A stretch of 19,692 nucleotides of DNA from S012-109 sp964425105 (GTDB lineage Bacteria; Pseudomonadota; Gammaproteobacteria; SZUA-140), in the NCBI GenBank assembly GCA_964425105.1, contig CAYRLE010000044.1:1-19692 (forward strand), read 5' to 3'. Below are positions 15,675 to 19,692 of this stretch, in pieces. The translations under genes and the position numbers were made by a program. The notes beneath the pieces are model-generated. The model did no database searches and was not told where the DNA came from. It saw only the letters and a list, made by a program, of their open reading frames with translations. How positions within the stretch are numbered: position 1 is the stretch's first letter; each line of letters starts with the position of its first letter.

Positions 15675-17021
15675 ATGAACATTACGGTTTTTGGTTCTGG
15701 TTACGTGGGCCTGGTCACCGGTGCCTGCCTCGCTGAGGTAGGTAACGATGTGCTCTGCATCGACATCGACGAGCAGAAGATCGACAGGCTGCTGCAGGGC
15801 CAGATCCCCATCTACGAACCCGGCCTGGAACCGCTGGTCAGAGACAATGTCCGCGCCGGCCGTCTCGATTTTTCCACCGACATCGCCAAGGGCGTAGCCC
15901 ACGGCCTGTTTCAGTTCATTGCCGTAGGCACCCCCCCGGATGAGGACGGCTCCGCAGACCTCCAGTATGTGCTGGACGTGGCCCGTAGTATTGGCCAACA
16001 CATGGACGACTACCGTATCATCGTCGACAAATCCACTGTCCCGGTGGGCACCGCCGACAGGGTCCGGGCCGCCACCCAGGCAGAACTGGAGAAACGGGGC
16101 AAACAGATCGAGTTCGACGTGGTCTCCAATCCGGAATTTCTCAAGGAAGGCGCCGCGCTGGAAGACTTCATGAAACCAGATCGCATCATCATCGGCACCG
16201 ACAACCCCCGTACCACCGAGTTGCTGAAGGCCCTCTATGCCCCCTTCAATCGCAGCCGCCAACGGGTCATCGCCATGGATATCCGTTCTGCCGAATTGAC
16301 CAAATACGCCGCCAACGCCATGCTCGCCACCAAGATCAGTTTCATGAACGAACTGGCCAATCTCGCCGACCATCTGGGCGCTGACATCGAGCAGGTCCGT
16401 ATCGGGATCGGTTCTGACCCGCGCATCGGCTATCACTTCATCTATCCCGGCTGCGGCTATGGCGGCTCCTGCTTTCCCAAGGACGTCAAGGCCCTGGAGC
16501 ATACTGCCCGGGAAACCGGCTATCGTGCAGAACTCCTGGAAGCTGTGGAAAACGTCAATCGGCGCCAGAAGCAACTCCTGTTCGGGAAGATCAGCAAACA
16601 TTTTGGAGAACAGCTGGACGGCAAGACCTTTGCCCTGTGGGGACTGGCCTTCAAACCCAACACCGATGATATGCGCGAGGCTCCCAGCCGTAGCCTGATG
16701 GAGGCCCTCTGGCAGGCAGGCGCCAGGATCCGCGCCTATGATCCGGAAGCCCTGGAGGAAACCCGGCGCCTGTATGGCAACCGTCAGGAGTTGGCGCTCT
16801 GCGAGACCCCCAGCGATGCATTGCAGGATGCCGACGCCCTGGTGGTGGTAACGGAGTGGAATGAGTTCCGCAGCCCGGACTTCCTGCGCATCAAGGCCCT
16901 CCTCAAAGAACCGGTCATCTTCGATGGCCGCAACATCTATGATCCCCAACTCCTCAGCGACTATGGCTTCCATTATTATGCAATCGGTCGCGGCAAACGG
17001 CATGAAACTGGTGACAATTAG
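15675..17021 (+). CDS. ugd: UDP-glucose 6-dehydrogenase
   Basis: A 448-residue cytosolic enzyme that oxidises UDP-glucose to UDP-glucuronate with two NAD+. The N-terminal Rossmann domain has GSGYVGLV (7-14) and the NAD ribose-binding Asp30. Also present are STVPVGT (120-126), NPEFLKEG (152-159), the conserved lysine and asparagine in LTKYAANA (Lys210, Asn214) and the catalytic nucleophile Cys266 in GYGGSCFPKD with Asp270. The C-terminal UDP-binding domain contains LAFKPNTDDMREAPS. Length and all catalytic residues are normal for the TuaD/Ugd family. It is the first gene of the rightward set, 9 bases before the TviB-type dehydrogenase. UDP-glucuronate feeds the epimerase encoded at 18575. Confidence 0.96.
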   Translation: MNITVFGSGYVGLVTGACLAEVGNDVLCIDIDEQKIDRLLQGQIPIYEPGLEPLVRDNVRAGRLDFSTDIAKGVAHGLFQFIAVGTPPDEDGSADLQYVLDVARSIGQHMDDYRIIVDKSTVPVGTADRVRAATQAELEKRGKQIEFDVVSNPEFLKEGAALEDFMKPDRIIIGTDNPRTTELLKALYAPFNRSRQRVIAMDIRSAELTKYAANAMLATKISFMNELANLADHLGADIEQVRIGIGSDPRIGYHFIYPGCGYGGSCFPKDVKALEHTARETGYRAELLEAVENVNRRQKQLLFGKISKHFGEQLDGKTFALWGLAFKPNTDDMREAPSRSLMEALWQAGARIRAYDPEALEETRRLYGNRQELALCETPSDALQDADALVVVTEWNEFRSPDFLRIKALLKEPVIFDGRNIYDPQLLSDYGFHYYAIGRGKRHETGDN

Positions 17022-17030
17022 GACTCTCTC

Positions 17031-18308
17031 ATGAACAAACTGGAAAACAGCACTATCGGTGTCATTGGCCTGGGCTATGTCGGCCTGCCCCTGGCGGTCG
17101 CCTTCGGCAACCGCCTGCCAACTATCGGCTTCGATATCAACAAGGCCCGTATTGCTGAACTGAAACTGGGCCACGACAGTTCCCTGGAGGTCACTCCCGA
17201 GGAGCTGGCTGCGGTGCGCGATCTGCGTTACACCTCGGATGCTGCCGGACTGGCGCACTGCAACGTCTACATCGTCACCGTCCCCACCCCCATCGACACC
17301 CACAAGCGCCCCGATCTCCAGCCTCTGGTGGGGGCCAGTGAAACGGTCGGCAAGCTCCTGAAAAAAGACGATATCGTCATCTTCGAGTCCACGGTCTATC
17401 CCGGCTGCACAGAAGAGGTCTGCGTCCCCATCATGGAGCGCATTTCCGGCCTGACTTTCAACGACGATTTCTACGTCGGCTACAGCCCGGAGCGCATCAA
17501 CCCCGGCGACAAGGAAAACCGTCTCAGCACCATCGTCAAGGTCACCGCAGGCTCCACTCCGGAAGTCACGGACTTCATCGACGACCTCTACCGGACGATT
17601 ATCGAAGCCGGCACCCACAAGGCCAGCAGCATCAAGGTGGCGGAGGCGGCCAAGGTCATCGAAAACACCCAGCGTGATGTAAATATCGCCCTGATCAATG
17701 AATTGTCCCTGATTTTCAACCGCCTGGACATCGACACTCTGGAAGTTCTGGAAGCAGCCGGCAGCAAATGGAATTTCCTGCCCTTCCGGCCCGGCCTGGT
17801 GGGCGGCCACTGCATCGGCGTAGACCCCTACTATCTCACCCACAAGGCCCAGGAGATCGGCTATCACCCGGAGGTCATCCTGGCCGGACGACGCATCAAT
17901 GACAGCATGGGCGCCTATGTCGCGGAGCGGGTCATCAAGCTCATGACCCAGGCCCGCATCCAGGTAGTGGATGCCCGGGTCCTGATCCTAGGGCTCGCCT
18001 TCAAGGAAAATTGTCCGGATCTGCGCAACACGCGGGTGGTGGATATCATTCAGGAACTCCAGGGCTATCATGCCAATATCGACATCCACGATCCTTGGGT
18101 GGATCCCGAGGAAGCCCAGCGCGAATATCATGTCCGCCCCGTTGCGGAACCCGAGAACGGGGCCTACGATGCGGTGATCCTGGCTGTGGCACATCGCCAG
18201 TTCTGTGACATGGGCAGTGCCGGCATCCGTGCGCTGTGTAAACCCAACGCCATCCTTTTCGATGTCAAATCCATCCTGCCGGCAAATGAAGTGGATGGAA
18301 GATTGTGA
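17031..18308 (+). CDS. tviB: UDP-N-acetylhexosamine 6-dehydrogenase, TviB/WbpO type
   Basis: A 425-residue nucleotide-sugar dehydrogenase, the same length as Salmonella TviB and with very similar blocks: IGLGYVGLPLAV at 12-23, VPTPIDT at 84-90, ESTVYPGCTEE at 119-129, SPERINPGD at 152-160, AEAAKVIENTQRD at 204-216, and GLVGGHCIGVDPYYL at 255-269 with catalytic Cys261. GLAFKENCPDLRNTRV marks the C-terminal UDP-binding domain. It oxidises C6 of UDP-GlcNAc or UDP-GalNAc to the uronic acid; sequence alone does not settle which. It starts 9 bases after ugd with an AGGA ribosome site and is surely co-transcribed. The product predicts an acidic aminosugar in the polymer (inference). WbpA-type UDP-GlcNAc dehydrogenase is the alternative, but the GGHCIGVDPYY and ENTQRD forms favour TviB/WbpO. 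Confidence 0.92.
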   Translation: MNKLENSTIGVIGLGYVGLPLAVAFGNRLPTIGFDINKARIAELKLGHDSSLEVTPEELAAVRDLRYTSDAAGLAHCNVYIVTVPTPIDTHKRPDLQPLVGASETVGKLLKKDDIVIFESTVYPGCTEEVCVPIMERISGLTFNDDFYVGYSPERINPGDKENRLSTIVKVTAGSTPEVTDFIDDLYRTIIEAGTHKASSIKVAEAAKVIENTQRDVNIALINELSLIFNRLDIDTLEVLEAAGSKWNFLPFRPGLVGGHCIGVDPYYLTHKAQEIGYHPEVILAGRRINDSMGAYVAERVIKLMTQARIQVVDARVLILGLAFKENCPDLRNTRVVDIIQELQGYHANIDIHDPWVDPEEAQREYHVRPVAEPENGAYDAVILAVAHRQFCDMGSAGIRALCKPNAILFDVKSILPANEVDGRL

Positions 18309-18324
18309 AGAAGGGAAAAGAGAA

Positions 18325-18397
18325 AAGATACAAGAGGAAAGTGGGTAAGTGCGCCTACGGCGCATATATTATATATAGATTTTCGGCCTGCGGCCGA
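18325..18397. repeat. two hairpins plus an inverted copy of the following repeat
   Basis: AAGATACAAG (18325-18334) is the reverse complement of CTTGTATCTT, the sequence of the following array. Then come two three-base-loop hairpins, TGCGCC-TAC-GGCGCA (18350-18364) and TCGGCC-TGC-GGCCGA (18383-18397), separated by an AT-only ATATATT stretch. There is no T-tract, so termination is not indicated. The block looks like an extragenic repeat cluster between the dehydrogenase and epimerase genes. Confidence 0.55.
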
Positions 18398-18405
18398 CAC
18401 ATTCC

Positions 18406-18553
18406 CTTGTATCTTGTATCTTGTATCTTNNNNNNNNNNNNNNNNNNNNNNNNNNNNNNNNNNNNNNNNNNNNNNNNNNNNNNNNNNNNNNNNNNNNNNN
18501 NNNNNNNNNNNNNNNNNNNNNNNNNNNNNCTTGTATCTTGTATCTTGTATCTT
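18406..18553. repeat. heptanucleotide tandem repeat CTTGTAT, interrupted by the assembly gap
   Basis: Three full copies of CTTGTAT plus CTT precede the N run (18406-18429), and three full copies plus CTT follow it (18530-18553). The phase across the gap cannot be known. The same unit on both sides means the gap lies inside one array of unknown length, which is very likely why the assembly broke here. This resembles the short tandemly repeated heptamers known from cyanobacteria and some filamentous proteobacteria. Confidence 0.9.
18430..18529. other. scaffold gap, 100 N
   Basis: Exactly 100 N, the conventional placeholder for a gap of unknown size. Real length and content are not given; a missing short gene cannot be excluded, although identical repeats on both sides make a pure repeat array the simplest content. 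Confidence 0.99.
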
Positions 18554-18574
18554 TACTAATAGAAACTCCACGGC

Positions 18575-19582
18575 ATGAAGATATTAATCACAGGCACCGC
18601 CGGTTTCATCGGCTCCGCCCTGGCCCTGCGCCTGCTGGCGCGCGGCGATGAAGTCATCGGCATCGACAATCTCAACGACTATTATGACGTCAAACTGAAA
18701 GAGGCTCGCCTGGCTCGCCTCAAGGACTGCTCTGGCTTTACCGACATCCGCGCCAGTCTGGAAGACCGCGCCGCCATCGAGAAGGCATTTGCCGAGCACC
18801 GCCCCCAGCGGGTGGTGAATCTCGCCGCCCAAGCGGGTGTGCGCTATTCCCTCAAGAACCCCCATGCCTATGTGGACAGCAACTTGGTGGGGTTCATGAA
18901 CATCCTGGAGGGCTGCCGCCATCACCATGTGGAGCACTTGGTCTATGCCTCCAGCAGTTCGGTCTATGGCGCCAACACCCGCATGCCTTTCTCGGTGCAC
19001 GACAATGTGGACCATCCTGTCAGCCTCTATGCCGCCAGCAAGAAAGCCAACGAGTTGATGGCCCATACCTACAGCCATCTCTATGGATTGCCCACCACCG
19101 GCCTGCGTTTCTTCACAGTCTACGGCCCATGGGGACGGCCCGACATGGCCCTGTTCATCTTTACCCGCAATATCCTGGCCGGCAAACCCATCGATGTCTA
19201 CAACCACGGCAAATGCCGCCGCGACTTCACCTATATCGATGATATCGTGGAAGGCGTGATCCGCACCCTGGACCGGATCCCGGCACCCGATCCCCAGTGG
19301 TCCGGCGACACGCCCGATTCCGCCACCAGCCGCGCCCCTTACCGGCTCTACAATATCGGCAATCATCAACCCGTAGAGTTGATGCATTTCATCGAGATCC
19401 TGGAAGAAAGGCTGGGCCTGAAGGCGGAAATGAACATGCTGCCCCTGCAACCGGGCGATGTACCTGCCACCTACGCCGACGTGGATGACCTGATGCGTGA
19501 CGTAGGCTTCCAGCCCGCCACGCCCATCGAGGAAGGAATCGGGCGCTTCGTGTCATGGTACCGGGAGTTCTATGGGGCATGA
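18575..19582 (+). CDS. NAD-dependent epimerase, UDP-glucuronate 4-epimerase type
   Basis: A 335-residue extended short-chain dehydrogenase/reductase. It has GTAGFIGS (7-14, the TGxxGxxG NAD site), Asp31 for NAD ribose, the active-site Ser cluster ASSSSVYG (125-132) and the YxxxK pair Tyr152/Lys156. RFFTVYGPWGRPDMALF and NHGKCRRDFTYIDDIVEGV are characteristic of the LpsL/CapI group that interconverts UDP-GlcA and UDP-GalA. The substrate fits the ugd product two genes upstream. The start ATG fits the family N-terminus although no strong ribosome site is visible. The gene is separated from the TviB-type gene by the repeat cluster and gap, so co-transcription is uncertain. A UDP-GlcNAcA/GalNAcA epimerase (TviC/WbpP) is a less likely alternative. 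Confidence 0.92.
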   Translation: MKILITGTAGFIGSALALRLLARGDEVIGIDNLNDYYDVKLKEARLARLKDCSGFTDIRASLEDRAAIEKAFAEHRPQRVVNLAAQAGVRYSLKNPHAYVDSNLVGFMNILEGCRHHHVEHLVYASSSSVYGANTRMPFSVHDNVDHPVSLYAASKKANELMAHTYSHLYGLPTTGLRFFTVYGPWGRPDMALFIFTRNILAGKPIDVYNHGKCRRDFTYIDDIVEGVIRTLDRIPAPDPQWSGDTPDSATSRAPYRLYNIGNHQPVELMHFIEILEERLGLKAEMNMLPLQPGDVPATYADVDDLMRDVGFQPATPIEEGIGRFVSWYREFYGA

Positions 19583-19585
19583 CCG

Positions 19586-19611
19586 GTGATGAGTGATGAG
19601 TAATGAGTAAT
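19586..19611. repeat. heptamer array GTRATGA
   Basis: Three copies and a partial fourth: GTGATGA, GTGATGA, GTAATGA, GTAAT, beginning three bases after the epimerase stop codon. The unit is close to the reverse complement of the GCATCAC array that follows 22 bases later (TCATCAC against GCATCAC), so the two face each other as degenerate inverted arrays. Confidence 0.75.
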
Positions 19612-19633
19612 TTTGGTAAGGTTGTTGTCTAAG

Positions 19634-19692
19634 GCATCACGCATCACGCATCACGCATCACGCATCACGCATCACGCATCACGCATCACGCA
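19634..19692. repeat. heptamer tandem array GCATCAC, runs off the window end
   Basis: Eight perfect copies of GCATCAC and a partial ninth reach the last base of the window, so the true copy number is unknown. The repeat is perfect, unlike the neighbouring GTRATGA array, which suggests recent expansion or slippage. Confidence 0.95.

Noticed and set aside
15588..17867. A 759-codon open frame on the minus strand
   Set aside because: It is antisense to ugd and the TviB-type gene, which have every family motif. Its translation has no recognisable domain and mirrors the codon bias of the real genes.
18584..19450. A 288-codon open frame antisense to the epimerase
   Set aside because: Same reason: it is a shadow of the strongly biased codon use of the epimerase gene, with no domain or ribosome site.
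19586..19692. CRISPR-like repetitive DNA
   Set aside because: The units are seven bases long and directly adjacent without spacers, and there are no cas genes.

Overview
The window is a proteobacterial (probably gamma- or betaproteobacterial, judged only from protein families and moderate GC) exopolysaccharide locus of the PEP-CTERM/exosortase type. Almost every gene belongs to a family that travels with the XrtA/EpsH exosortase. These are an OPX export lipoprotein, a Wzz-like chain-length protein, a BY-kinase-type ATPase, a PEP-CTERM-associated outer-membrane protein, an ExeA-like ATPase, the PrsK/PrsR two-component pair, the giant TPR lipoprotein PrsT, a polyprenyl-phosphate sugar transferase and one genuine PEP-CTERM substrate. 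No exosortase, flippase, polymerase or ordinary glycosyltransferase lies in the window; they presumably sit beyond its edges. A 100-N scaffold gap shows that this is a draft assembly.

Layout. From 5431 leftwards (minus strand) runs an export operon: OPX lipoprotein, chain-length protein, tyrosine autokinase (ATGA overlap), outer-membrane barrel, and an ATPase cut by the window start. A 1-kb intergenic region (5432-6431) follows. It holds a candidate sigma-54 promoter facing left, a 266-bp MITE-like element with 35-bp terminal inverted repeats, a nested palindrome, two adjacent dyads and a near-perfect sigma-54 promoter facing right. The latter drives a single PEP-CTERM protein gene (6432-7277) that ends at a strong terminator. 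Converging on it from the right is a minus-strand block, sugar transferase > prsK > prsR > prsT (15286 to 7364). From 15675 rightwards (plus strand) come UDP-glucose dehydrogenase, a TviB-type UDP-HexNAc dehydrogenase and a UDP-glucuronate 4-epimerase-like protein. They are separated and followed by heptanucleotide tandem repeats.

How the genes work together (inference from families). The dehydrogenases and epimerase supply acidic UDP-sugars. The sugar transferase primes the lipid-linked repeat unit. The kinase/chain-length/OPX set controls length and carries the polymer out. PrsK senses a signal and phosphorylates PrsR, a sigma-54 activator. PrsR probably fires the sigma-54 promoter of the PEP-CTERM gene, and perhaps the one before the export operon. 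The PEP-CTERM protein is exported, processed by the exosortase and likely joins the extracellular matrix. The most interesting non-coding signals are the sigma-54 promoter with its upstream dyads, the MITE-like element wedged between the two divergent promoters, and the heptamer arrays, one of which broke the assembly.
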